DNA of 13,594 nucleotides from Pseudomonadota bacterium (GCA_023423415.1 JAFAFP010000231.1:1-13594), one strand, 5' to 3'. Positions 1-6,442 are shown, numbered from the stretch's first letter. The notes: a model not told the origin generated them from the letters alone. Numbers and translations: made by a program.

Positions 1-837
1 CCGGTCTCTTGTGACGCCAAGGATCTGCTGGAGAAGGCCTTGCCGCTACGCGACCTGGCTGACGCAGTGAACGTGACCGACGGCGCCGGCGCGCGGGCGC
101 ATATGGACTCCGTCACGGCGGCCACCATTCTGTTGCAGAATGGGATTGAGCCCATCCTTCAGCTCACCTGTCGCGATCGTAACCGGTTGGGACTGCAGGC
201 CGCATTGATGGGCGCAGCGGCGATGGGCGTGCGCAATCTGCTCGCGCTGCGTGGCGACGATCCGAAGTTCGGCGACCAGCCCGATGCCAAACCGGTGTTC
301 GATCTCGATGCGCGCGGTCTGCTCCTCACAGCCGCGCGCATGCGCGACAAGCAGGAATTGCCATCCGGAAAGAAGATCGGCGGCAAGCCGGATTTCTTTC
401 TCGGCGCTGCGGATGCGCCGATCGATCCGGCGCCAGACTGGAAGCCGGTGTCGCTGAAGGGAAAGGTCGAAGGCGGCGCGCGGTTCGCGCAGACGCAATT
501 CTGCATGGATGCCGACGTGCTGCGCCGTTACACCGCGCGGCTGAAGGATGAGGGCATTCTGCCCGATCTCTCCATGATCATCGGCGTGGTGCCGTTCCGT
601 TCGGCGAAATCGGCCCGCTGGATCAAGGAGAAGCTGTTCGGCTCGATCGTGCCGGATGCCATGATCGATCGCATGGACGCGGCCTCCGATCCGATTGCCG
701 AAGGCAAGGCGATCCTGGTCGATTATCTGCTCGAGATTTCGGAAATTCCGGGCGTCGCCGGCGCGCATATCATGGCGCCGAACAACGATGACGCCGTGCC
801 GGGCGCGATTGCTCAATTCCGCAAGCGCAAGAACTGA
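1..837 (+). CDS. Methylenetetrahydrofolate reductase family protein (5' end missing)
   Basis: The frame is open from base 1, and the codons before the first in-frame TTG (40) continue a typical MTHFR barrel, so the gene starts upstream of the window. MTHFR-family enzymes are FAD-dependent TIM barrels that reduce 5,10-methylene- to 5-methyl-tetrahydrofolate in the cytoplasm for methionine synthesis. Visible family signatures in order are DAVNVTD, LQLTCRDRN, LALRGDDP (the Asp matching E. coli MetF Asp120), a DFFLGAA segment, and GARFAQTQF (the Gln matching MetF Gln183). The catalytic Glu near the N-terminus (MetF Glu28) would lie outside the window. The stop is TGA at 835-837 and the aldolase homologue begins 10 bp later, suggesting co-transcription. 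The 30-residue insertion before the GARFAQTQF strand suggests a divergent MTHFR subgroup rather than classical MetF; the true substrate is not proven. Confidence 0.88.
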   Translation, partial: PVSCDAKDLLEKALPLRDLADAVNVTDGAGARAHMDSVTAATILLQNGIEPILQLTCRDRNRLGLQAALMGAAAMGVRNLLALRGDDPKFGDQPDAKPVFDLDARGLLLTAARMRDKQELPSGKKIGGKPDFFLGAADAPIDPAPDWKPVSLKGKVEGGARFAQTQFCMDADVLRRYTARLKDEGILPDLSMIIGVVPFRSAKSARWIKEKLFGSIVPDAMIDRMDAASDPIAEGKAILVDYLLEISEIPGVAGAHIMAPNNDDAVPGAIAQFRKRKN

Positions 838-847
838 TGGCGGGGCG

Positions 848-1546
848 ATGCCTGCGATGCGAAAGCAGCTTAAGGAGAGGCTCGCGCGTCGCGACTTCGT
901 GATCGGAATCAATCCCTCATTTCCTGCGACAGGTCTGGTCGAAGTACTGGCGCGGCGTTTCGATTTGATTTTCATTGATTGCGAGAATGCCGGACCGGAT
1001 GTCGAGACGATCCCCGATCTCGCCCGTGCTGCACACGCTGGCGGTGCGGTCGCTCTCTTGCGGCCGTGGTCGAAGAACCCCGGCCTGCTTCGCCGTTATC
1101 TGACTTGCGGCATCGATGGCCTAATCCTGCCCGATGTTGAAGGCGGCGATGAAATTTCCGCCGTTCGTTGCATCATGCAGGAAACGCATCTGGCTGACGC
1201 CGAAACGTTGATCCTGTTCGCTCTGATCGAAACCAGCAGGGGTGTCGAGTGCGCTCGCGAGATCATGCAGGCGCCCGGCGTCGATGCGATCCAGATCGGC
1301 ACGTCGGATCTCGCCGTGTCATTGGGGCTGCCACGCCGCGGCGATCATCCGCAAGTCAAGGATATTGCATTCCGCGTTCTCGCCGAGGCAGAGGCACTTG
1401 GAAAATCGGCCGGCACGCCGGTCAACAAATACGGCATGGCGCCCGTGATCGATGCCGGCGGCAACTGCATCATGCTGTTCATGCAGGACGTGCTTCACGC
1501 CGGAATCGATGTGGCGCTGACGGGCTTTCCGCATCAGCCGCGATAA
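848..1546 (+). CDS. HpcH/HpaI aldolase/citrate lyase family protein with altered active site
   Basis: This 232-residue protein aligns along its length with HpaI-type class II pyruvate aldolases, metal-dependent TIM barrels that reversibly cleave 4-hydroxy-2-oxo acids in the cytoplasm. Landmarks are FDLIFIDCENAG (38-49), LLRP (Arg72), ALIET with the metal ligand Glu128, and IGTSDLAVSLG with Asp154. The family normally reads D-x-E-H, where the His (His45 of E. coli HpaI) is the catalytic base; here it is Asn47 (AAT, 986-988). The PPxGxRG loop after the fourth strand also seems to be missing, and the protein is about 20 residues shorter than HpaI. ATG 848 gives the best N-terminal fit; ATG 857 is possible, and GGGG at 842-845 is better spaced for it. 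The frame is open further upstream but overlaps the reductase gene and is unlike the family. The gene converges on the membrane-protein gene, with 7 bp between the stops. A retuned lyase or a non-catalytic homologue are both possible. Confidence 0.85.
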   Translation: MPAMRKQLKERLARRDFVIGINPSFPATGLVEVLARRFDLIFIDCENAGPDVETIPDLARAAHAGGAVALLRPWSKNPGLLRRYLTCGIDGLILPDVEGGDEISAVRCIMQETHLADAETLILFALIETSRGVECAREIMQAPGVDAIQIGTSDLAVSLGLPRRGDHPQVKDIAFRVLAEAEALGKSAGTPVNKYGMAPVIDAGGNCIMLFMQDVLHAGIDVALTGFPHQPR

Positions 1547-1553
1547 CGTCGCC

Positions 1554-2066
1554 TCAAGTGGCGTAAGCCGGCTCAAGCCGGCGCTCGGGGTGAAATTTCA
1601 GAACAGCGAGCGCGCCGAGAACGACAAACGTTGCCAGCAGCACGCTCTGCGAAATGACGAAGGGCGGCTCGCCCTGCGTCGGCGCTAGATGCTGGAGGAA
1701 TGTCACCTTCTGGAAGCTCTGAACGATGAAGACGAAAACGTTCAGATACAGAGAGGCCAGCGCGGTCACGATATAGATGATGCGCCAGCGTCCGGCGAGG
1801 CCATAAACATAATAAGCCAGCACTGCCACAACGAGCACGATCATCGACAGGATGCCGACGCCGAGTGCCGGCGTAAAGCTCGTGATGGGAAACAGGAAGC
1901 CGGTAACGCTGGTGAGAATGGTGGTGAGAAGAAAAACCGCGGTCCAGCTTGGCAGCTTGTGGGAGGCATACATGCCGCCCAGAACCACAAAGCCGGAAAA
2001 AATCCCGACCATGCTGATGAGAACATGCAGCAACAAAAATCCTTCGAGCGATAATCCCAAAATCAC
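1554..2066 (-). CDS. Unrecognised five-helix integral membrane protein
   Basis: This 170-residue protein starts at GTG (2064-2066), with AGGAG six bases upstream on the minus strand. The open frame extends 47 codons further but the extra part is Arg-rich and unlike a protein N-terminus, so I reject it. Hydrophobic segments lie at about residues 5-31, 41-61, 68-90, 95-117 and 139-157, giving five predicted transmembrane helices in the inner membrane. His14 lies within helix 1. A polar loop at 119-138 holds QKVTFLQHLAPTQGEPPF, the most distinctive segment. The C-terminal tail is short and charged (KFHPERR). I do not recognise the family and assign no function. A minus-strand promoter candidate and a 10-bp inverted repeat lie upstream. 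Confidence 0.75.
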   Translation of the reverse strand: MILGLSLEGFLLLHVLISMVGIFSGFVVLGGMYASHKLPSWTAVFLLTTILTSVTGFLFPITSFTPALGVGILSMIVLVVAVLAYYVYGLAGRWRIIYIVTALASLYLNVFVFIVQSFQKVTFLQHLAPTQGEPPFVISQSVLLATFVVLGALAVLKFHPERRLEPAYAT

Positions 2067-2097
2067 AGTGCTCTCCTGAGCTGAGATCCGGCGCGAG

Positions 2098-2126
2098 AAT
2101 CTTGATCGCCCGAGACGCGTCGTCAA
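2098..2126 (-). promoter_or_regulatory. Candidate sigma-70-type promoter for the membrane-protein gene
   Basis: On the minus strand, TTGACG (2121-2126) is followed after exactly 17 bases by AAGATT (2098-2103). The -35 hexamer matches 5 of 6 consensus bases; the -10 matches only 3. Transcription would start near 2091, giving a leader of about 25 bases that contains the Shine-Dalgarno before GTG 2066. The prediction rests only on spacing and hexamer match. Confidence 0.3.
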
Positions 2127-2142
2127 GGGTGCCTGGCGAATT

Positions 2143-2181
2143 GTGTGATGAAAACATATAAAGTGCTTCCGTTCATCACAC
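2143..2181. repeat. 10-bp perfect inverted repeat upstream of the membrane-protein gene
   Basis: GTGTGATGAA (2143-2152) is matched by its exact reverse complement TTCATCACAC (2172-2181) around a 19-base AT-rich spacer. The spacer contains CATATA (2155-2160), which reads TATATG on the minus strand and resembles a -10 hexamer. The arrangement sits between the Cys-rich gene and the membrane-protein gene. It could be a dimeric repressor site over a promoter, or an RNA hairpin in a read-through transcript. There is no T-run beside it, so a simple terminator is unlikely. Confidence 0.55.
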
Positions 2182-2238
2182 GAAATGAGAACGGCAAGTC
2201 GTTTCAAGGCGGGGTATGACCCCAGTCGTCAATGTCCG

Positions 2239-2676
2239 CTAATGACGGAAGAATGACGCCGCAGCCGACCGCATTGGAACGAAGATGCAGCGCGTATTGG
2301 CGCCCTGATGCTTGATCCAGTGCTTGTCGACATTGTCGTAATCGCACGCGCAACGATAAAACTTGCCGTCGGGGGAGTAAGCCGTGCGCTTGCGGACCTG
2401 GCCGGTGGACCGCACTTCCCACTCATCGTCCGGCAGCGGGCGCAATTCACGCTCGCTGACTTCCCAGCAGCAATCGTTGGTGACGCAACAGGTTGCGGGT
2501 ATCCAGGACAGTAGCCACGGGTTTGAGTGATATTCGCCCGCGATAGCAAAGCCGGCGATGGTGACGACTGTCATTGCCGCAAATCCGAGCGCGTAAATCA
2601 CGGTCGAGCGTCGTCGGAGCTTAGAAATCGCAGGACGCTTTGGTGATTCGTCATAGTTGGTCAGCGACTGTGACAT
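2239..2676 (-). CDS. Membrane-anchored Cys-rich periplasmic protein, function unknown
   Basis: This 145-residue protein starts at ATG 2676, preceded on the minus strand by an A/G-rich stretch (GGAAAGAAGAAAA). A basic N-terminus (KLRRR at 19-23) leads into one hydrophobic segment (about 26-47), a signal anchor placing the rest in the periplasm. The outer part has two double cysteines, ATCCVTNDCCWEV (Cys63, 64, 69, 70), then YSPDGKFYRCACDYD (Cys109, 111) and TRCIFVP (Cys130). The order of CC-x4-C, an SPDG-x-FYRC segment and a C-terminal CIFVP resembles small exported alphaproteobacterial proteins that usually read CCxxxDC. Here a second Cys turns the usual DC into DCC. Seven cysteines imply disulfides or metal/thiol chemistry, which is inference. 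The frame is open upstream to 2820 but that part lacks signal or family features. Confidence 0.78.
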   Translation of the reverse strand: MSQSLTNYDESPKRPAISKLRRRSTVIYALGFAAMTVVTIAGFAIAGEYHSNPWLLSWIPATCCVTNDCCWEVSERELRPLPDDEWEVRSTGQVRKRTAYSPDGKFYRCACDYDNVDKHWIKHQGANTRCIFVPMRSAAASFFRH

Positions 2677-2813
2677 GGCTTTTCTTCTTTCCAGGAGTGC
2701 CCCGGCACGCTGTTGGACAAGCAAGCGCCGAGCCAAGTCAGCGAAGGAGCCCTTGCGCTGTCGAAGCATCGGGTGATCTGGGAGCAGGATCGATGCTTTG
2801 CGTGCATTGGTCT

Positions 2814-2840
2814 GGAACAATGCAGGCGAATGGAAGTTCC
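2814..2840. promoter_or_regulatory. Symmetric GGAAC-N17-GTTCC motif, possible sigma-EcfG-like site
   Basis: GGAAC at 2814-2818 and its complement GTTCC at 2836-2840 face each other in the divergent region between the Cys-rich gene (minus) and the lipoprotein gene (plus). The general-stress sigma factor EcfG of alphaproteobacteria recognises GGAAC, a 16-17 base spacer, then CGTT. Here each strand reads GGAAC-N16-TGTT (minus) or GGAAC-N16-AGTT (plus), one base off the -10 element. It could equally be a chance inverted repeat. Confidence 0.2.
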
Positions 2841-2878
2841 GCGGGCCGGGACGCTCCGGCGGAGATGTCCGTGGGCTC

Positions 2879-2907
2879 CCTTATCGGCTACAAATCCTTA
2901 TCGGCTA
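2879..2907. repeat. Short direct repeat, two 12-bp copies 17 bp apart
   Basis: CCTTATCGGCTA occurs at 2879-2890 and again at 2896-2907, separated by five bases, about 57-85 bp upstream of the lipoprotein start. The 17-bp period places the copies on different faces of the helix. They may be a small slippage duplication or a tandem regulator site. The rest of the 287-base gap (2677-2963) shows no gene, RNA or terminator that I can support. Confidence 0.5.
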
Positions 2908-2963
2908 TCGTGTTGCGTGCGGCCTTCGCCCGGTGCACACTGGAGGTATCGGGGGAGCGTAAC

Positions 2964-3527
2964 GTGCGTCAGCTCATCGGGTTGGTGCCTGCCTTGGGAC
3001 TCGCCTTGGCACTGGGGGCCTGCGTGACGAACGCGCCCCCAACCCAAAAGCTCTCGGCCGGTGAATGGAGGATCGAAGGGCGAACTGACCGTGTCGCGGA
3101 CAAGCCAAGTTTCACGGCTGTCAACGTAACCCGCAGCCGCAATGCAGGCGTGAATCCGCTGGAGCTGCAGCTGGCCACATTGCAATTGTTGTGTTTCGAC
3201 AACGCGCCGGTGGTGCGACTGCACTTCAGTCATAGTGTCGGGTCGAACCGCAATTCGCGTCTGTCATATCGTTTCGATCAAAATCCCGGCCGCGATGTGG
3301 AAGCGCGCATCCTTCGCGATTACAAAACGATCGTGATCGAAGATCGCGACGATGTGATAAGCTTCATCAACGAGATGCGCACTGCAAGCAGTTTGATCGT
3401 GCAGGTGCACTCGCTGGCGACGTCCATGAGTAGCGCAGATTTCAAGGTCGGTGGTGCTCCTGCCGCGATCGACGCGGCCTATGCCGGCTGCCCATTGCCA
3501 GAGAAGCAGCGATCGGCGTCCAGCTAG
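2964..3527 (+). CDS. Putative lipoprotein, function unknown
   Basis: This 187-residue protein starts at GTG 2964, preceded by GGGGGAG (from about 2951). The start is chosen because it begins a lipoprotein signal: RQ, a hydrophobic stretch, then LALGAC with the lipidated Cys20. The mature part runs from an Ala/Pro linker into a predicted beta-rich domain: GEWRIEGR (33-40), a Cys77 strand, LSYRFDQ (100-106), then FINEMRTASSLIVQVHS (134-150) and ADFKVGGAPAAI ending in Cys176. The order of a YRFD strand, a short helix followed by an L-x-V-x-V strand, and F-x-GG-x-x-AI resembles small beta-sandwich envelope proteins such as VasI/TagO-like ones. That similarity is from memory and weak. Cys77 and Cys176 could form a disulfide. 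The upstream 324 bases are open in frame but show no signal and are not included. Confidence 0.7.
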   Translation: MRQLIGLVPALGLALALGACVTNAPPTQKLSAGEWRIEGRTDRVADKPSFTAVNVTRSRNAGVNPLELQLATLQLLCFDNAPVVRLHFSHSVGSNRNSRLSYRFDQNPGRDVEARILRDYKTIVIEDRDDVISFINEMRTASSLIVQVHSLATSMSSADFKVGGAPAAIDAAYAGCPLPEKQRSASS

Positions 3528-3630
3528 TCGTTTCTCAAATTTCGATGTGGGGACGCGAACCGTCTTTGCGGCGCATTGAGACTGACGTTATACGAGCGGC
3601 ACGAATAGCGATCCGGGTGACGACGCCGAT

Positions 3631-4374
3631 ATGCATCCTAAATCCAAGTCCAGCGCGACCGCATGGTGGACGGCCATCCGCAGCCGTTCGTTGCAGGAAC
3701 TCATTCCCTATGCAAGCCTTGCGGTGATGGCTGCCCTGGTTGTCGTGTTCGGCAAACTGGCGGGCGAAGTTCTCGACGGCGACACACGCTCATTCGATGA
3801 GTTTCTGCTGCGCGCCCTCCGCAATCCGAACGATCTCGCCGATCCCATCGGACCGGCCTGGCTGGAAGGCGTTGTTCGCGACATCACCAGTCTTGGCAGT
3901 TTTGCTGTGCTGGCCATCGTGACGCTCAGTGCCGTCGGTTACTTGCTGATCGATGGCAAACGCGCGGCGGCGGCGTTTGTGCTCTTTGCGGTTCTCGGCG
4001 GCGCGGTTTTGAGCGAATTGCTCAAGCAGGTCTTCGCGCGCCCGCGGCCGGAGCTTGTTGCGCATCTCGTGGATGTCCACACCGCGAGTTTTCCGAGTGG
4101 GCACGCCATGTCATCGGCGGTGACGTTTCTCACGCTCGGCGCCTTGCTGACCCGCGTCCAAGGCCGGAAGCGACTGAAGATTTATCTTCTGTCGCTGGCG
4201 ATTGTTTTGACGCTCCTGGTGGGTGCGAGCCGCATCTATCTTGGCGTTCACTGGCCGACGGATGTGCTTGCGGGCTGGTGTGCTGGCGCGGCCTGGGCCA
4301 TGGGATGCTGGCTGCTTGCGACATGGTTGCAGAGCCGCGGCCGGATCGAGCCGCCGAATGCAAATGGCGGATAA
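3631..4374 (+). CDS. PAP2-family membrane phosphatase
   Basis: This 247-residue protein is a type 2 phosphatidic acid phosphatase homologue. These integral membrane enzymes remove phosphate from lipid phosphates such as phosphatidate, undecaprenyl diphosphate or sphingolipid phosphates, with the active site facing the periplasm. All three catalytic motifs are intact: K-x6-RP at 132-140 (KQVFARPRP), PSGH at 155-158, and SR-x5-H with D211 at 200-211 (the last motif reads SRIYLGVHWPTD). His207 is the nucleophile and His158 the acid/base, by family analogy. About six transmembrane helices surround the motifs (about 25-42, 88-108, 112-130, 159-174, 183-199, 212-232). ATG 3631 has no clear Shine-Dalgarno, so a slightly different start is possible. 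The sequence does not distinguish lipid-A or undecaprenyl phosphate from other substrates. Confidence 0.92.
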   Translation: MHPKSKSSATAWWTAIRSRSLQELIPYASLAVMAALVVVFGKLAGEVLDGDTRSFDEFLLRALRNPNDLADPIGPAWLEGVVRDITSLGSFAVLAIVTLSAVGYLLIDGKRAAAAFVLFAVLGGAVLSELLKQVFARPRPELVAHLVDVHTASFPSGHAMSSAVTFLTLGALLTRVQGRKRLKIYLLSLAIVLTLLVGASRIYLGVHWPTDVLAGWCAGAAWAMGCWLLATWLQSRGRIEPPNANGG

Positions 4375-4480
4375 TCCCTACATGATGTCACGGTTAACGT
4401 ATTTTCAAACCCGCTCTTTTACACTTGGTCTGGAATTCCCTTTGAGTAACGCCGTCAAGGGCGAGTAGCGGGATTTTCGT

Positions 4481-4711
4481 ATGTCGCGTTCGCGTAGCGT
4501 TGTCGCGCCGGAAGCGGAAGCCGGGCGCGATTGTCGAGGCTGTGGCACCAGCATTCCGTTGACTGAAACGATCTTGGTGAAGTTTCAGCGCTGTTACTAT
4601 TGCGGCCAGCATCATCCGTTCGGACATGCCTGGATGAACCGCACCGCACCAGCGGTCATCATCGCCGCGATCGGGCTGATTGCCTTGTGGTGGACGCAGG
4701 GCGCGTCCTAG
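4481..4711 (+). CDS. Small zinc-ribbon membrane protein
   Basis: This is a 76-residue protein. CRGC (Cys18, Cys21) and CYYC (Cys38, Cys41) form a CxxC-x16-CxxC ribbon expected to bind one zinc. One hydrophobic helix follows (about 57-72, APAVIIAAIGLIALWW), ending almost at the C-terminus, so the protein is a tail-anchored inner-membrane protein with a cytoplasmic zinc ribbon. HHPFGHA (44-50) links the two. The upstream region lacks a strong Shine-Dalgarno, which lowers start confidence. It stands alone between the PAP2 gene and the solute-binding protein gene. I do not recognise a named family; candidate roles are membrane sensor, adaptor or metal-binding scaffold. Confidence 0.65.
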   Translation: MSRSRSVVAPEAEAGRDCRGCGTSIPLTETILVKFQRCYYCGQHHPFGHAWMNRTAPAVIIAAIGLIALWWTQGAS

Positions 4712-4810
4712 CAATTTTCACGATGTCATATTGTGGCTGCGCGACGTTTGACGCGACAGTCGCGCGTTTCGTGTTAGCCTCTCCGAAAAATATAACTCGG
4801 GGAGCGAAAC

Positions 4811-5779
4811 ATGAAGAGGCTGCTGTTCGCCGCGCTCGGCGTGGCGTTGTCTGTGACCGTCGCGCAAGCACAGGACTATCCGTCTCGGCCCATCACACTT
4901 GTTGTGCCGCTCGGCGTTGGCGGTTCGACCGATGTCATTGCGCGCATCATGGCCGATGGCTTGCGCCACACGCTGGGAACGACCATCGTTGTTGAGAACG
5001 TGACCGGCGCTGGCGGCACCATCGGCGTCGGCCGCGTCGCGCGTTCGACGCCGGATGGGTACACGCTCGGCATCGGACAGTGGGGCACGAATGTCGCCAG
5101 CGGTGCAATCTATCCGCTGACATTCGATCTCGTGAACGATCTCGAACCGGTCGGGCTGATCTCGACGCAGCCGTTCCTCATTGTCGCTCGTAAGACCATG
5201 CCGGCGAATAACCTGAAGGAACTCGTGGCCTGGTTGAAAGGCAACCAGGACAAGGCCTCGCAAGGCAATTCTGGCGTCGGCACGCCAAGTCACGTCGGCG
5301 GTCTCATGTTCCAGAATGCCATCGGCGCGAAATACACCATGGTGCCGTATCGCGGCGCCGGCCAGTCGATTCAGGATCTCGTCGCCGGCCAGATCGACGT
5401 GATGCTCGACACGCCCGCCGTGTCGATGCCGCAGATCCAGTCGGGCAACATCAAGGCCTATGCCGTCACCGACAAGTCGCGAGTCAAGATCTTGCCGGAC
5501 ATCCCGACGACCGACGAGGCGGGATTGCCGGGCTTCTACTTCACATTCTGGCATGGCTTCTGGGTGCCGAAGGGCACGCCAAAGGAGATCGTCACCAAAC
5601 TCAATGCGGCACTGGTGAAGACACTGGCCGATCCAGAGACACGCGGCAGGCTTGCCAAGATTGCGCAGGAAATCTTCCCGCCAGAGCGGCAGACGCCTGC
5701 TGCGCTCGCCGCCTATCACAAAGCCGAAATTGACAAATGGTGGCCGATCATCAAGGAAGCGGGGATCAAACCACAATAA
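4811..5779 (+). CDS. Bug/TctC-family tripartite tricarboxylate transporter solute-binding protein
   Basis: This 322-residue protein starts at ATG 4811 after GGGGAG. A signal peptide (MKRLLFAALG..., cleavage likely after AQA at residue 20) exports it to the periplasm. The mature protein begins with QDYPSRPITLVVP, the typical Bug start, followed by the first ligand-loop motif (PLGVGGSTD, 33-41), the NVTGAGG motif (63-69), ARSTPDGYTL, the central NSGVGTPSH stretch, a VPYRG segment, and a C-terminal helix. Bug proteins bind carboxylates or related small organics and deliver them to TctAB. No TctA or TctB gene is present in the window, so it is an orphan receptor here. Many rhizobial and Burkholderiales genomes carry such orphans, and the ligand cannot be inferred. 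The lipoprotein gene downstream starts 22 bp after the stop. Confidence 0.93.
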   Translation: MKRLLFAALGVALSVTVAQAQDYPSRPITLVVPLGVGGSTDVIARIMADGLRHTLGTTIVVENVTGAGGTIGVGRVARSTPDGYTLGIGQWGTNVASGAIYPLTFDLVNDLEPVGLISTQPFLIVARKTMPANNLKELVAWLKGNQDKASQGNSGVGTPSHVGGLMFQNAIGAKYTMVPYRGAGQSIQDLVAGQIDVMLDTPAVSMPQIQSGNIKAYAVTDKSRVKILPDIPTTDEAGLPGFYFTFWHGFWVPKGTPKEIVTKLNAALVKTLADPETRGRLAKIAQEIFPPERQTPAALAAYHKAEIDKWWPIIKEAGIKPQ

Positions 5780-5801
5780 GTCCCTGGGCTTCTTGCGTTC
5801 A

Positions 5802-6233
5802 ATGGCCGTTCGGATGTCGTCAAAACCCGCTGTCTTCGCTGCGATCGTCATCGCAACATCGGCTCTCGCGGGATGCGCGACCCAACCGGATGGTGCGCCT
5901 TCTATACTCGGTTATCGCGAGCTTGCGCTCAACGAGAAGAAGGTCATCGCGGATGCCGTGGGACGGGTCATCAAGGAGCCGTCCTCGGCCAAATTCCACT
6001 GGGCGAAGTTCCCGAGCGATGCTGGCACGGGCGACGTCAACTATTGCGCTTGGGTGAATGCCAAGAGCGCCTTACCGGGCTACAGCGGCAATCAGCTCTA
6101 TATCGCCGTTGTCGGCGCCGAGAGTGGCAAGGTGAAATCGGCCGTGATCGGCGCCATCCACGGCGGCGCCGATGCGCATGTCGTGCGCACGCTCTGCAAG
6201 CGCTACGGCCTCAATCCGGACGATGCGATCTGA
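5802..6233 (+). CDS. Putative small lipoprotein, function unknown
   Basis: This 143-residue protein starts at ATG 5802; an alternative ATG at 5814 would give a shorter signal. The N-terminus is a lipoprotein signal with lipobox LAGC and lipidated Cys25. The mature domain holds LNEKKVIADAVGRVIKEPSSAKFHWAKFP (43-71) and VNYCAWVNAKSALPGYSGNQ (79-98). This pattern of a helix, an EPSSAKFHW strand, then YC-x-WVNAK resembles small exported rhizobial proteins often reading KDP-SAxFxW and YCGxVNAKN. Cys82 and Cys132 may form a disulfide. The gene follows the Bug receptor by 22 bp and may be read with it, but there is no Shine-Dalgarno and the functions show no link. The function is unknown. Confidence 0.75.
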   Translation: MAVRMSSKPAVFAAIVIATSALAGCATQPDGAPSILGYRELALNEKKVIADAVGRVIKEPSSAKFHWAKFPSDAGTGDVNYCAWVNAKSALPGYSGNQLYIAVVGAESGKVKSAVIGAIHGGADAHVVRTLCKRYGLNPDDAI

Positions 6234-6442
6234 TTGATCTGCGCACGTTGAAAGTCATCGTTGTCGTAGTTTGGAACGCCTGTCACCAAGCCGACACTCG
6301 CGCGTGGTGAATATGTGTCCCCGGTGTGGCGGACTCGTCATCTGATCGAGACGTCATCTCGGTTCAGCATTCTTTCGTTCGACGGCTCTCATGCACGATA
6401 TCATGTCGTGTCGCCGTTTAAGATTCGGCGAGACGATGTGAC

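Noticed and set aside
46..975. 309-codon open frame on the minus strand opposite the reductase gene
   Set aside because: High-GC shadow of the plus-strand gene: no Shine-Dalgarno, no family motifs, Arg/His-rich composition, and the plus strand carries clear MTHFR motifs.
1567..1582. Hairpin GCCGG-CTCAAG-CCGGC in the convergent zone, possible terminator
   Set aside because: It lies inside the C-terminal codons of the membrane-protein gene and neither strand has a T-run after it.
2640..2963. N-terminal extension of the lipoprotein frame
   Set aside because: It has no Shine-Dalgarno at the upstream start, and a lipoprotein signal beginning at GTG 2964 with a good ribosome site explains the true start.
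4791..4796. TATAAC as a -10 box of the Bug receptor gene
   Set aside because: It lies 15 bases before ATG, so transcription would begin inside the Shine-Dalgarno, and no -35 lies at the right spacing.
4718..5851. 377-codon open frame on the minus strand opposite the Bug receptor gene
   Set aside because: Arg/Asp/His-rich composition typical of antisense reading of high-GC coding DNA; the plus strand has a complete Bug protein with signal peptide and Shine-Dalgarno.
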